From positions 1-64,000 of the forward strand of contig NZ_ACGK02000005.1 of the NCBI RefSeq assembly GCF_000159235.2: a stretch of DNA of 64,000 bases, given 5' to 3'. The stretch's first letter is position 1, and the number at the start of each line of letters is the position of its first letter. Position numbers and translations under genes: made by a program. The notes beneath the pieces were generated by a model. That model saw only the letters and a program-made list of their open reading frames with translations. It was not told the origin of the DNA and made no database searches. Source of the DNA: Fannyhessea vaginae DSM 15829 (lineage in GTDB: Bacteria; Actinomycetota; Coriobacteriia; Coriobacteriales; Atopobiaceae). Below are positions 46,865 to 56,270 of this stretch, piece by piece.

Positions 46865-48268
46865 CTATAACACTTGTTCCCTGCCCAAAAGCCCATTCGC
46901 CCTTTCCATATCCAGAACATAATCACAAGTAACATTTAAAAATTCAAAATCATGCGAAGCGATAAAAATTATTCGCTGTTCATTTCTCAACCCTCTGATG
47001 CAGCCAGAAACGGCGAGCATATTTTTGTAATCCATGCCGCTTGTCGGCTCGTCGAAAAACATAAAATCAGCCTCATCGATAATGCCAACTGCAACCGCCA
47101 CCCGCTGCTTTTGACCGCCGGATAAGCTCATCGGATGCACCGTCTTATATGGCAACAAGTTCAGACTGCTCAGCGCAGAATCGATTTCTGTCTCAGGTAC
47201 GCGGGCATTTTTTAGCCGCAGTTCTGTTTCCACTGCCTCGGTAAACAATTGCGCATTGACATCCTGCATAACCAGATAAGAGCGGCGCAGTCTGGCCCGC
47301 TTGTTCAAAATCTGCCCTGCGTAATATACAGATTCCCGCGATTTTTTAAGCACCCCGATCAGAGCTTTCAAAAACGTTGTTTTGCCAGAGCCATTACGGC
47401 CGATAATGCCGTAAATACAATTATTTTTAAAATACAGATCTTCAAGCTCCAGCCCTGAAGTCGGAGTGAAGGCAATATTCATTTCTTTAATATATAGTTC
47501 GCCAGTTGCGGGGCAAGGCTGCAGCTTAATACTTTCCGGTTTTTTGTCGCGTAGCCCAGCCGCATGCAAGTCGTTTGAAGCAAGGCGGCTAAACTCCTCT
47601 TTAGTGTAGATTTTGGCAATCTCTCCCCCCTTAAGAAGGACTAAACGGTCGAAAAGTCCGTTCAAATAATAAAGACGATGTTCGGCAATTACTAACGCGA
47701 TTTTTTCCGCGCGAAGAGTCTCGAGCATTTGCCGGAGCACGTCGATATATCGGTGATCCAAGTTGGAGGTTGGCTCATCAAGCAAAATGAATTTACAGCC
47801 AGAGATATAAGCGCTGGCCAGACACAGAACCTGTTTTTCCCCGCCGGATAGTTCAAAAATGCTGCGGTTGAGCAAAGCCTTAATCGGGAAAAGCTTGAGC
47901 AATTTGTCAAGACGGCGATCCATTTCTGCCCGCTCCAAGCCGATATTTTCCAAAAAGAACAGCAGCTCCTGGGTAGTATTAACATTAAAGAAATGGGTCT
48001 TAGGATTTTGAAAAACACAGGCCACCAGCTCAGAAATTTGATACGTCTCCAGGGTTCCTACATCAGCGTCATCAACGGTCACACAACCTTTTGTCCTTGT
48101 GTTGGCGTATTTCTCGCCCAAACCGTTAATGGCATTTAAAAGTGTCGATTTACCGCTCCCACTTTCACCGGTCAGCACGACGCACTCCCCGTCCTCAATT
48201 TGTAAATTAAGGTGTTTCAGCACCGGCGTGTCACTGTAGGAAACGGTTAAGTCTTCAATTTTGATCAT
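46865..48268 (-). CDS. ECF transporter double ATPase (EcfA-type fusion)
   Basis: A 467-residue protein with two ABC ATPase domains. First: Walker A GESGSGKST, signature ELSGGEKQ, Walker B FILLDEPTSNLD. Second: GRNGSGKTT, SLSGGQKQR, FMFFDEPTSGMD. It powers the membrane components in the same operon. Its start overlaps the EcfT stop by 4 bases. Last gene of the operon. Confidence 0.92.
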   Translation of the reverse strand: MIKIEDLTVSYSDTPVLKHLNLQIEDGECVVLTGESGSGKSTLLNAINGLGEKYANTRTKGCVTVDDADVGTLETYQISELVACVFQNPKTHFFNVNTTQELLFFLENIGLERAEMDRRLDKLLKLFPIKALLNRSIFELSGGEKQVLCLASAYISGCKFILLDEPTSNLDHRYIDVLRQMLETLRAEKIALVIAEHRLYYLNGLFDRLVLLKGGEIAKIYTKEEFSRLASNDLHAAGLRDKKPESIKLQPCPATGELYIKEMNIAFTPTSGLELEDLYFKNNCIYGIIGRNGSGKTTFLKALIGVLKKSRESVYYAGQILNKRARLRRSYLVMQDVNAQLFTEAVETELRLKNARVPETEIDSALSSLNLLPYKTVHPMSLSGGQKQRVAVAVGIIDEADFMFFDEPTSGMDYKNMLAVSGCIRGLRNEQRIIFIASHDFEFLNVTCDYVLDMERANGLLGREQVL

Positions 48269-48945
48269 AGAAGCACGCCTCCCGCAAGCAGAAGCAGGGC
48301 CAAGGCGGGATAGATAAAATCGATCAGCCGGAACTTAATTGCAAAATACCTAGTTTTTTTGCCCGGAGCCTCGATGGCTTTGCACTCTGCTGCTTTTGCA
48401 ATATCATCGGCGATATTCGTCGACAAAATCAACAACGGAACGAAAACATATTCAGCATATTTCAGAAAATTTTTCCGAGAAACGCCCCTTATTTTCATCG
48501 CCATTTTTATGTTGGCCTTTTCTTCCTGGAAAGATGGAAAAAAGCGGAACATGACTGCTAGTGGAATTGACACCTGCTGAGGAATTTTTAACAAACCCAA
48601 AGAGCTGATAATCGAGCTCACATCTGATGTTTTAATCAGAAGATTCCCAGCCAAATAAGGCAAAAAGAAAATGCGGACGAGCAAGGCCAGACCAAGGCTC
48701 ATTTTTAGCAGGGCGGGCAGCTTTTCCAAGTCGGGAAAGCTCGGCACAAGTGTCAGTACCGTATATATGAAAAAAACCTTTATGGCGTACATGCGATACC
48801 CGTTGATAAAGAAAAGCAAGCTCAAAAAAGCCGCCAGCAAAATCTCGGTATGAACCACATGAAAGACAGTGAAGCTCATGAGGATCAACACGAGAAATTT
48901 GCTGATAGGGTTAGGGTTAAGGGCTGATTCCCGATAAACGAACAT
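48265..48945 (-). CDS. ECF transporter transmembrane protein EcfT
   Basis: A 226-residue membrane protein with about five helices. The coupling region contains the family FRFFPSFQEEKANIKMAMKIRGV segment with an A-R-G-like motif that contacts the ATPase. It is one base offset from the S component stop (TAATG), so translation is coupled. Confidence 0.9.
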   Translation of the reverse strand: MFVYRESALNPNPISKFLVLILMSFTVFHVVHTEILLAAFLSLLFFINGYRMYAIKVFFIYTVLTLVPSFPDLEKLPALLKMSLGLALLVRIFFLPYLAGNLLIKTSDVSSIISSLGLLKIPQQVSIPLAVMFRFFPSFQEEKANIKMAMKIRGVSRKNFLKYAEYVFVPLLILSTNIADDIAKAAECKAIEAPGKKTRYFAIKFRLIDFIYPALALLLLAGGVLL

Positions 48946-49538
48946 TAGATAAGACCTGCCCGAATAAAGTGCTTTTTAAGAATTTTTTTGCCCAATAAAG
49001 CTCCTATCAGGCCACCGACAAAGGCGCCAAGAAAGACGAGAGCCAAGTTCGGATAGGTTATCAATTCTGCCAAGGCTGGCCCATAACTATCGCCCATCAT
49101 TTTACACATTTGAAGATATTTTTCACGCGCCAAGACCATTTGACTTAGGCTACCGCCGATCCACATGGAAAAAACGGCGTAAGATAACATGTTGTATTTT
49201 AGGCTGCGGTAGTTTCCCAATTTGCGGATCAGTTCCGCAATCACAAGTATTATCGCCGCTACGACAATAACAACATACGTGTGCCCCCCAAGCAGCATAA
49301 TTACGGGCATAATGAGGCCAAAAATAGCCAAAGCCATTGGTTTCGGCACTTTGGCCATGAAAAGGAGCACCAAGGGGCCGCAGATAATGGCAGCTACGGC
49401 AGGGTAGATGAGAAAGAGTATCGGTACTACCCCCATCATACCGACAGCAAACATCATGACAAGGTATATGACAGCATATACCCCGATCAGGACGAGATCT
49501 TTTAATTCCAGCTTATTGCTGATTTTTTGATTATTCAT
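48945..49538 (-). CDS. ECF S component, MptD/Trep_Strep family
   Basis: A 197-residue protein with six hydrophobic segments. It matches the Trep_Strep/MptD family of S components by size, by position directly before EcfT, and by the ending GALLGKKILKKHFIRAGLI. It should bind the substrate, which is unknown. GGAGG precedes the ATG. Part of its coding DNA is also present in the relic at 46206-46280. Confidence 0.87.
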   Translation of the reverse strand: MNNQKISNKLELKDLVLIGVYAVIYLVMMFAVGMMGVVPILFLIYPAVAAIICGPLVLLFMAKVPKPMALAIFGLIMPVIMLLGGHTYVVIVVAAIILVIAELIRKLGNYRSLKYNMLSYAVFSMWIGGSLSQMVLAREKYLQMCKMMGDSYGPALAELITYPNLALVFLGAFVGGLIGALLGKKILKKHFIRAGLI

Positions 49539-49575
49539 AATGCCTCCTATTACATATTTTTTCGAGTGCTAACGT

Positions 49576-51294
49576 TTAGTACACAAAATCTTCCGCAGCC
49601 TTCGTTTTTTCAATAAGTCGGGCATAGCTTGGGGACGTTTTTAAAAGTTCATGATGGCGACCGATTTGCTCTACCCTTCCGTTATGCAAAACCACAATCT
49701 CATCCGCATTTTCAATGGACTTCATGCGGTGGGAAATAATGATTACCGTCTTTTCGGCAATCAATTTATTCAATGAGCACTGAATCTTTCTTTCGTTGTC
49801 CACATCCAAACTTGAAGCGATTTCGTCGAGGATCAGAATGGGCGCATCCTTTAAAAAGGCCCTAGCAATGGATATTCTTTGCCTTTCTCCGCCGGAAAGC
49901 TGTTCACCGTTTTCGCCAATGGTCGTGGCAAATCCGTCCTTCAGCTCATTGATAAAGTCGCAGTTGGCGAGGCGAGCCGCTTCCTTAACCTCTTCATCCG
50001 TGGCGGTTTGGCGACCGATGCGGATGTTTTCCATAATCGTGGTATTGAACAGTTTTACATCCTGAAAAACGATTGATATATTGCGATAAAGACTTTCGGT
50101 CGATACTTGCTTTATGTTTTCCCCACCGATCAAAACCTCACCCTTATCAAAATCATACAAGCGTGAAATAAGGCGCAGCAGCGTCGTTTTTCCGCAGCCG
50201 GACTCACCAACCAGAGCCGTCACCTTGCCTTGCGGTGCCGAGAAACTTACCCCGTCCAAGACTTTCTTCCGTCCATCGTAGGAAAAATCCAAACTTTTCA
50301 CATCAATGTCGAACCGCGAAAATTGTGTATCCCGGCCGGGCATCACCTTAGCTTGGCGAATTTCATTGATCCGTTTGACTGCTGAATCGACATAATATAT
50401 TTCCATGAAAAAGTCCATATTCGCATCGACAACATCCTTTATTTTTATTGTGGCTAAAAGGTAGCCAAGCAGGTACAACAAAGAAATTTCCCCGCGCTGT
50501 AAAAGAAGCACGCCGACAAGAATAGTCAGAGCCAAAGAAAAGTAAGAAAATATGCTTGAAAACAACATTATCAGTCCATTACCACTTTCCGTTTGCCATC
50601 GAATCTTCTCTGAATCATCCAGACGGGTATAGAGCTTAGCCTTGATTTTTTCCGATATGTTGAAAGCCGTTATTTCTTTTGCTAGCTCGATACGCTCCTG
50701 AAAGGCCTCGGAATTGCGTCGCAGGCGGACATAGAACTTATCAAACAAACGTTTTGAGGTGTTTTTGGCCAATAGAATCAGCAAAAATGACAGCAAAGTC
50801 GGACCTACGGCTGCCAACGTCATCTTCCAGCTTCCCAGCAGCATCAAAATCGTCATCAACGGCATAAAAAAGGCAAAGCCGATGGCAGCTGGCACCGCAT
50901 GGCTGCAAGCATGCTCGATAGCCGCCACATCAGCCATGATACTCTGCGACAGATCGGACAAATCATGGGTGGAGAAGTAAGACATATCCAATTCGGATAA
51001 TTTCTTCGCTATACCTATCCGTAAATTGGCTGACTCTTTATAGGTTTCGTTATATTGCAAGTCGTACTCCCGGTTCAAAAGAAAGAACATGACGACCAAG
51101 GTCAGAGCTGCAGCACAAAGATAGAAACCAGTTGATCTAACATGATGCAAAAGCAGCTGATCCAGCCAAAGCATGAGTATAAATGCCGGGAAAAGGTTAA
51201 TAACAAAAACAAAGAAGCTGGCTATCCCGGCTTTAAGAACCCCTTTTGCGCCTTGATCTGTAAGGGCAAAATTACGCATGAGAAATTGTTTCAT
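49576..51294 (-). CDS. ABC half-transporter, second of the pair
   Basis: A 572-residue protein: six membrane helices followed by an ATPase domain (Walker A GESGCGKTT, signature LSGGERQR, Walker B ILILDEIASSLD). The start at 51294 follows GGAGGG; a longer frame would include that site in the coding part. It overlaps the first half-transporter by 23 bases, so they likely form a heterodimer. Such pairs next to TetR and ECF genes include YbtP/YbtQ-like metallophore importers; the direction here is not proven. Confidence 0.88.
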   Translation of the reverse strand: MKQFLMRNFALTDQGAKGVLKAGIASFFVFVINLFPAFILMLWLDQLLLHHVRSTGFYLCAAALTLVVMFFLLNREYDLQYNETYKESANLRIGIAKKLSELDMSYFSTHDLSDLSQSIMADVAAIEHACSHAVPAAIGFAFFMPLMTILMLLGSWKMTLAAVGPTLLSFLLILLAKNTSKRLFDKFYVRLRRNSEAFQERIELAKEITAFNISEKIKAKLYTRLDDSEKIRWQTESGNGLIMLFSSIFSYFSLALTILVGVLLLQRGEISLLYLLGYLLATIKIKDVVDANMDFFMEIYYVDSAVKRINEIRQAKVMPGRDTQFSRFDIDVKSLDFSYDGRKKVLDGVSFSAPQGKVTALVGESGCGKTTLLRLISRLYDFDKGEVLIGGENIKQVSTESLYRNISIVFQDVKLFNTTIMENIRIGRQTATDEEVKEAARLANCDFINELKDGFATTIGENGEQLSGGERQRISIARAFLKDAPILILDEIASSLDVDNERKIQCSLNKLIAEKTVIIISHRMKSIENADEIVVLHNGRVEQIGRHHELLKTSPSYARLIEKTKAAEDFVY

Positions 51295-53032
51295 CACTGA
51301 CCCTCCATTCATTCGCCGCAGTATACATATTGTAAAGTTGCTTATATTTCCCTTCGCGTGCCATTAATTCGTCATGTGACCCTCTTCCGGCAATTTTGCC
51401 GTCTTCGACCAGTAAAATCTCGTCTACGCCTTTGATGGCAGACAGACGATGTGCAATCATAACCACCGTTTTGCCGTGCATCAAATGCTTAAAGGCCTTT
51501 TGCAACTCATGTTCATTATCCGGATCTACCGAGGCCGAAGCCTCATCCATAATGACAATCGGTGAATCTTTCAAAATTGCTCTGGCAATCGCCACCCGTT
51601 GCGACTCACCGCCGGAAAGCCGAATCCCGTCGCTGCCGACGCGGGTTTGTTCATGCTGTTCCAAACTAGCCAAAAGGCTGTCCAGTCCAGCCAATGACAT
51701 GGCCCGCATGATTTCATCGTGTGTAGCATTTTCCCGCGCCATGGCGACATTATTATAAATAGTGTCGCTGAATAGCTTACTGTCTTGGAAAACAAAGGAA
51801 ATTTCCCTGATTAAAGCTTCCTGTGTGTATTCTTCTACTCTTTTGCCGCCAATCAAAATTTCGCCATCTTTAATGTTGTAGTAGGCACAAATAAGCTTAG
51901 CGATAGTCGATTTACCGGAACCGGAAGCCCCAACCAAGGCATAAATTTTGCCTTGATCCAGTTTGAACGAAAGATTTTCCAGAACATTTTTGTCGGCATA
52001 AGCAAAGGTTACATTTTTAAATTCAATGGAATGGTCGGCAAAAGTCGTAACGTGCCCGAATGAAATTTCATCTTCGGCCATTTGCGCGTACAATTTTTCC
52101 AGGGTGTCGACGGCATAATTCCCCTGAAACATATCCATATTTACGTACATAACCTGCATCATGGCGGCGAACATCAGGCCGGACAAGAACAAGGTCATCA
52201 CCAAATCCAGTGCAAGAAGCCGTGGGTCACCCAAGGCCGATAGACAAAAAACCGTCGGAATGGTCAATATGGCCAACAACCCGAAAAATATGCACTGATA
52301 AATCACATACGGCTTTTTGCATTTCTGCGAATATTTGTAAGCGTAGTCCGAGTATTCGTGTACCAGCTTAAAAAGTTTTTTCATTGAACTGACTGAAACG
52401 CCGAAAATTTTAATAACAGAAATGCCGCGGATGTATTCTACCGTTTCCCCGGATAATTTATCCAACGCTTCCTGATAAACTTTCATGAAATCGCTGCCGC
52501 CCATCATCGACATTAAAATTGCAACCGCCACCAGCGTCAAAACGAGGATACACACTCCCACACGAACGTTGATGCTAAAACCTAAAGCAAGTATAATGAC
52601 AGGCGTTAACATAGCTTTGGTATTGTCCGGTATCATATGGGCCACAATTTTGTGTGTCAAAGCGGTGTTGTCATCAATAACTTTGCGAACCGTACCCGAC
52701 GGGTGAGTGTCGAAAAAACGGAAACCAGCCTTACTCAAACCCTCTACCCCACGTTTCTTGAGAACGGTTTCCAAGCGAAATCCGACACGGTGGGCCAACA
52801 AAATGGCAAAGGAGTATAGTATGTTTCCAGCTAGAATAAATGCCGCAATCTTGACGGCAAACGTTGCTGCCGCAGCCATATTCGCTTCGAGTACCAATTC
52901 CCTGAGGAAGCCGTAAATTAAATAGTACCCGTAATTAATCAGTAAACAGGATAAGACCGATCCCAAAATAGCTATGTATACCAACGGCATCATCGCCGGC
53001 ACATAAGCCAATAATTTTTTATAGACTTTCAT
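51272..53032 (-). CDS. ABC half-transporter, first of the pair
   Basis: A 586-residue protein starting at ATG 53032 behind GGAGG (a longer frame to 53122 lacks one). Six helices are followed by an ATPase domain: Walker A GASGSGKST, signature LSGGESQR, Walker B IVIMDEASASVD. Both catalytic glutamates of the pair are present, so neither site is degenerate. Confidence 0.88.
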   Translation of the reverse strand: MKVYKKLLAYVPAMMPLVYIAILGSVLSCLLINYGYYLIYGFLRELVLEANMAAAATFAVKIAAFILAGNILYSFAILLAHRVGFRLETVLKKRGVEGLSKAGFRFFDTHPSGTVRKVIDDNTALTHKIVAHMIPDNTKAMLTPVIILALGFSINVRVGVCILVLTLVAVAILMSMMGGSDFMKVYQEALDKLSGETVEYIRGISVIKIFGVSVSSMKKLFKLVHEYSDYAYKYSQKCKKPYVIYQCIFFGLLAILTIPTVFCLSALGDPRLLALDLVMTLFLSGLMFAAMMQVMYVNMDMFQGNYAVDTLEKLYAQMAEDEISFGHVTTFADHSIEFKNVTFAYADKNVLENLSFKLDQGKIYALVGASGSGKSTIAKLICAYYNIKDGEILIGGKRVEEYTQEALIREISFVFQDSKLFSDTIYNNVAMARENATHDEIMRAMSLAGLDSLLASLEQHEQTRVGSDGIRLSGGESQRVAIARAILKDSPIVIMDEASASVDPDNEHELQKAFKHLMHGKTVVMIAHRLSAIKGVDEILLVEDGKIAGRGSHDELMAREGKYKQLYNMYTAANEWRVSDETISHA

Positions 53033-53159
53033 ATTGCCTCCTCTGTTCTTGCCCGTTATTACTCTTTTATGTTCAATGCTTTTTCTTCGACCTCTGACCT
53101 CGGCCGTTCTAAATCTCGGCAATTCTGAGTATCGACCGTTGTAAGTCCAGACAGTTATC

Positions 53160-53738
53160 CTACTGCAGCAGAATCATTCGAAACATAGTTCTAATCAAGT
53201 CATGATGTTCATGTACCGTTTTAGACCCGCTCAAGATGTTCACTCCCAGAATCATGGAATTAATAAAAAAGCCGAGGAATTCCGTCCGTTCCGCTGGTAC
53301 TTTGAGTTCAGGCAGATTAACATCCATTGCCTCAAATGAATCTATGGTTATACGCTCCAATTGCCCATAAATTTCCTCCAGTTTGGCATTCCTTTTTTTG
53401 GCCAACAGGAATTCGACGTAAACACTTGACAAGATAGTGGTGTCGCTTACTTTCTTAGTAAGTTCTTCGGCAATAAAATCAGTTTCCGCTGTCTTGCCCA
53501 GAGGTAACGAGCTTTTTATCACAGTGTTACGATAAGCGATACCGTCGAGCATCATGTCGTAGATAACATCAGTCGTACTTTTGTAATAATGGTAAAAACC
53601 GCCCTTAGATAAGCCGCTTTCGCGGATCAAATCTTCCATAGTTGTATGCGCGAAGCCTTTGGCCACAAAAACTCGCGCGGCTGCTTCTTTGATAGATTTT
53701 TTTCTTTCTTCGGCTGATAATCTCTTATTCCTGCCCAT
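53160..53738 (-). CDS. TetR family regulator of the ABC/ECF operon
   Basis: A 192-residue regulator. The HTH is GFAHTTMEDLIRESGLSKGGFYHYY near 27-51; the rest is helical ligand domain. It is first in the operon, 127 bases before the first half-transporter gene. A perfect 14-bp palindrome sits between the -35 and -10 boxes upstream, as expected for autorepression. Confidence 0.9.
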   Translation of the reverse strand: MGRNKRLSAEERKKSIKEAAARVFVAKGFAHTTMEDLIRESGLSKGGFYHYYKSTTDVIYDMMLDGIAYRNTVIKSSLPLGKTAETDFIAEELTKKVSDTTILSSVYVEFLLAKKRNAKLEEIYGQLERITIDSFEAMDVNLPELKVPAERTEFLGFFINSMILGVNILSGSKTVHEHHDLIRTMFRMILLQ

Positions 53739-53773
53739 AAACCCTCACTACCGACCGTTGCGTCTATAAGAGG

Positions 53774-53802
53774 ATTATAAGTTAACTTATTCTAACTGTC
53801 AA
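53774..53802 (-). promoter_or_regulatory. tetR promoter with operator in the spacer
   Basis: On the minus strand TTGACA (53802-53797), 17 bases, TATAAT (53779-53774): a consensus promoter. ATAAGTTAACTTAT (53777-53790) is a perfect palindrome filling the spacer and touching the -10. Confidence 0.8.
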
Positions 53803-54076
53803 GGTGTTTGCCAGACTTGTGGGAAACAGTTATAAGCCACAAATGATAATGTCTTGGTATAACACAAATGAAATGTCCCGATATGGTAGAATCATATTCC
53901 TGAATTTACTTTATCGGAGGACTTCCTTATCACAAAGGTAATATCATCAATGAACTAACAAAAGAAATAGTCTTTACATGTCAATTCTTAAAAGCACACA
54001 CCCCCTAAATCAAAAACACACACCCTTGTCTAAATAGCACACACCCCTAAAAGCAAAAAGACACCCCTATAAAAGA
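53803..54076. other. region between tetR and hypothetical membrane gene, with iteron-like repeats
   Basis: CACACACCC-type units occur at 53995, 54017, 54038 and (shorter, ACACCCC) 54061, spaced 20-22 bases. The first 90 bases (to 53893) also occur in the relic at 46357-46446. No gene is seen. Confidence 0.55.
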
Positions 54077-54110
54077 AAAAATCCAGCGTCAGTTCACGCT
54101 GGATTTTCAT
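54077..54110. terminator. strong hairpin terminator
   Basis: AAAATCCAGCGT pairs with ACGCTGGATTTT around a short loop, with A and T flanks. It is isolated between repeats and the HNH fragment. Confidence 0.75.
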
Positions 54111-54189
54111 TCACGTTTTTCTGTTTCGTCAGCCTACAATAAACCCTTATTTACAGTGTTCTTCTAAGCAACAACCGCCAAACTTCGTA

Positions 54190-54268
54190 TCATTTCCTGT
54201 AGATACATCTCGGACAGCCTTGATAAGAACACGGTCTTTTAGGTTTTCTTGGCAAGACTTATCCTCCC
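54190..54268 (-). pseudogene. truncated duplicate of the HNH gene 5' end
   Basis: The sequence 54211-54268 is almost identical to 56805-56862, covering the ribosome site, TTG start and first 15 codons of the HNH gene (PRKPKRPCSYQGCP). Here the frame leaves the homology after CP and stops after 21 residues. Confidence 0.8.
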
Positions 54269-54363
54269 TTTCCAAGTAAGATAAATTAACGTAAAATGAG
54301 TGAAAAATGGTCCGTCTACGACAGTAGTCATCTGCTTTGCTATATAAATTTAAGGAGGTTGTA

Positions 54364-54774
54364 ATGAAGAAATCTATGTATCAAGCTATACGATTATTCC
54401 TTTTTTCATTATTATTACCTCTTTTAGGACTAATCCTTAACTCACTTAGATTGTTTAACCCAGAAATTGCTTATGACTCACCTGTTTTATTAGTTTTCAT
54501 AGCTCACGTATTTGGTTTAACAAGACTTGTTCTTTACTCAATCGTTGTCAATCAAAAAACACTCGAAAACTTAGGAGTTTGTAAAACCATCGTTATCGCG
54601 CTCATCGCACCTGCTATTGATTTATTGATATTACAAGAGTCTCCTCGGCAATTGGGTAATAGCTGGACTTGCACATACATTACATTTTTTGTTACTCTTG
54701 AATGTATTCCAACTATAATTCCAATCATTGTTAAAGAGTTTTTACGAAGAAGAAATCAAAAGCACAAAGCTTAA
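54364..54774 (+). CDS. hypothetical membrane protein
   Basis: A 136-residue protein with four hydrophobic segments and a basic tail (KEFLRRRNQKHKA). AAGGAGG lies 5 bases before the ATG at 54364. No family recognised. AT-rich. The dispersed repeat begins at its stop codon. Confidence 0.7.
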   Translation: MKKSMYQAIRLFLFSLLLPLLGLILNSLRLFNPEIAYDSPVLLVFIAHVFGLTRLVLYSIVVNQKTLENLGVCKTIVIALIAPAIDLLILQESPRQLGNSWTCTYITFFVTLECIPTIIPIIVKEFLRRRNQKHKA

Positions 54775-54921
54775 ATGCACCCACCTAATCAGTCTTTGGC
54801 ATCAATACTATAGTTTCGACGTAGGTTGATAACACGAGTAGTGTTTCTACATTTTTGAGTGCACAGCATGGATTTTGAGCGCACCTTTTAAAGATAGGAA
54901 AAGCTATCATTCAAATGTTTA
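54775..54921 (+). repeat. dispersed intergenic repeat (copy B)
   Basis: Full-length copy: it begins TGCACCCACCTAATCAG and ends with the hairpin ACCTTTTAAAGATAG / CTATC. It ends 5 bases from the stop of the third DUF4143 gene. Compare 58881-59025. Confidence 0.8.
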
Positions 54922-54925
54922 GCTA

Positions 54926-56167
54926 TTATCGTTCCAGAAATTTTTCATCAAGAAGGAAATCAATAATATCTATAACCTGAATTCCATCTTCCGTCACCCA
55001 AGGTTTAGTACGATCTTTTACAATAATAATCTTCTTAAAATTGTCTGCTATATGCATAAAAGGACGCGTTTCCTGCAGCGTTTTCTCGTGGGTGGCCAAG
55101 TTAAGAGAAGATTGGATGTAGCATTTATTGTCGGCAAAGTTGCATACAAAATCTACTTCTGTTTGGATTTTTTTATTTCCGTTGCGAATTTCAACGATGC
55201 CAACATCAACGTTATAGCCTCTCATAATGAGCTCATTATAAATAGCGTTTTCCATGAGGTGCGATTCTTCTTGCTGTCTAAAATTTAGGCGTGCATTTCT
55301 AAGCCCTAAATCAGAAAAATAATATTTCTGAAGAGCACCGATATATTTTCTTCCTTTGATGTCATACCGCGATGCTTTTTTGACAATGAAAGCATCTTCT
55401 GCATAAGAAAGATAGGAAATAATGGTGTTTAATGACAGCTCCTTTTCGCCTTTACTTTTAAAAGTTTCAAATATTCTTTTAGGGTTTGTTAATGAACCGA
55501 TAGAAGATGCAAGAATATTGATAAGGGTATCCATAACGTCCACGCGTTTGATGCCGTGGCGCTCTGTAATATCGCGAACGTAAGTCTGCTCGAACAAATT
55601 TTTTAAGTATGTAGCCTTCTCTTTATCACTCTTTTTAAACATATTAAGTGGCATGCCACCGTAAGTAATATATTCATTCCACGCTTCAGTTTTATCAAAA
55701 TTCGAAGCTGCATAAAATTCAGAAAACGAAAGAGGGTGAACATGTATTTGTTCTCCGCGCCCTCTGAACTCAGTAATAATATCTGATGAAAGGAATTTTG
55801 AGTTGCTTCCCGTAATATAAATATCAAGATTTTGCTCATGTAAGAGCCCGTTTACAACTAACTCAAATCCTTCTACTAACTGGATTTCATCCAAAATAAG
55901 ATAATAAGGGTCACTATCTTTAATCATAGTCAAAATATCTTGTTCCAATTGTTCTGGATTATTATGATATTTTCTGTTGATAGCGCGGTCTAATTCTATT
56001 TTGATTATGTGATTTGCAGGTACGCCTTCAGCCAATAGATGGTTGCGGTATAAAGGATCCAAGAGATATGATTTTCCGCATCTGCGGATACCGGTTATCA
56101 CTTTAATCATTCCATCATCTTTTTTATTGATGAGCTGCTGTAAGTAGTGTTCTCTTTTAATGTCCAT
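54926..56167 (-). CDS. AAA ATPase with DUF4143, third of three
   Basis: A 413-residue protein. Walker A is GIRRCGKSY, Walker B YLILDEIQLVEGF, then TGSNSKFLS. The C-terminal DUF4143 part contains QTEVDFVCNFADNKCYIQSS, a nuclease-like motif shared with the other two. Very AT-rich. The hairpin of the dispersed repeat lies directly at its 3' end. Confidence 0.87.
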   Translation of the reverse strand: MDIKREHYLQQLINKKDDGMIKVITGIRRCGKSYLLDPLYRNHLLAEGVPANHIIKIELDRAINRKYHNNPEQLEQDILTMIKDSDPYYLILDEIQLVEGFELVVNGLLHEQNLDIYITGSNSKFLSSDIITEFRGRGEQIHVHPLSFSEFYAASNFDKTEAWNEYITYGGMPLNMFKKSDKEKATYLKNLFEQTYVRDITERHGIKRVDVMDTLINILASSIGSLTNPKRIFETFKSKGEKELSLNTIISYLSYAEDAFIVKKASRYDIKGRKYIGALQKYYFSDLGLRNARLNFRQQEESHLMENAIYNELIMRGYNVDVGIVEIRNGNKKIQTEVDFVCNFADNKCYIQSSLNLATHEKTLQETRPFMHIADNFKKIIIVKDRTKPWVTEDGIQVIDIIDFLLDEKFLER

Positions 56168-56270
56168 ATTTAGTATCCTATTGAATTATTTTGACGCTTT
56201 GTACCATTTATTTCATAGCATGTATGACTCCTTACTTTATTACGGCATCCGAGAGAAGTCAATGAATTCT

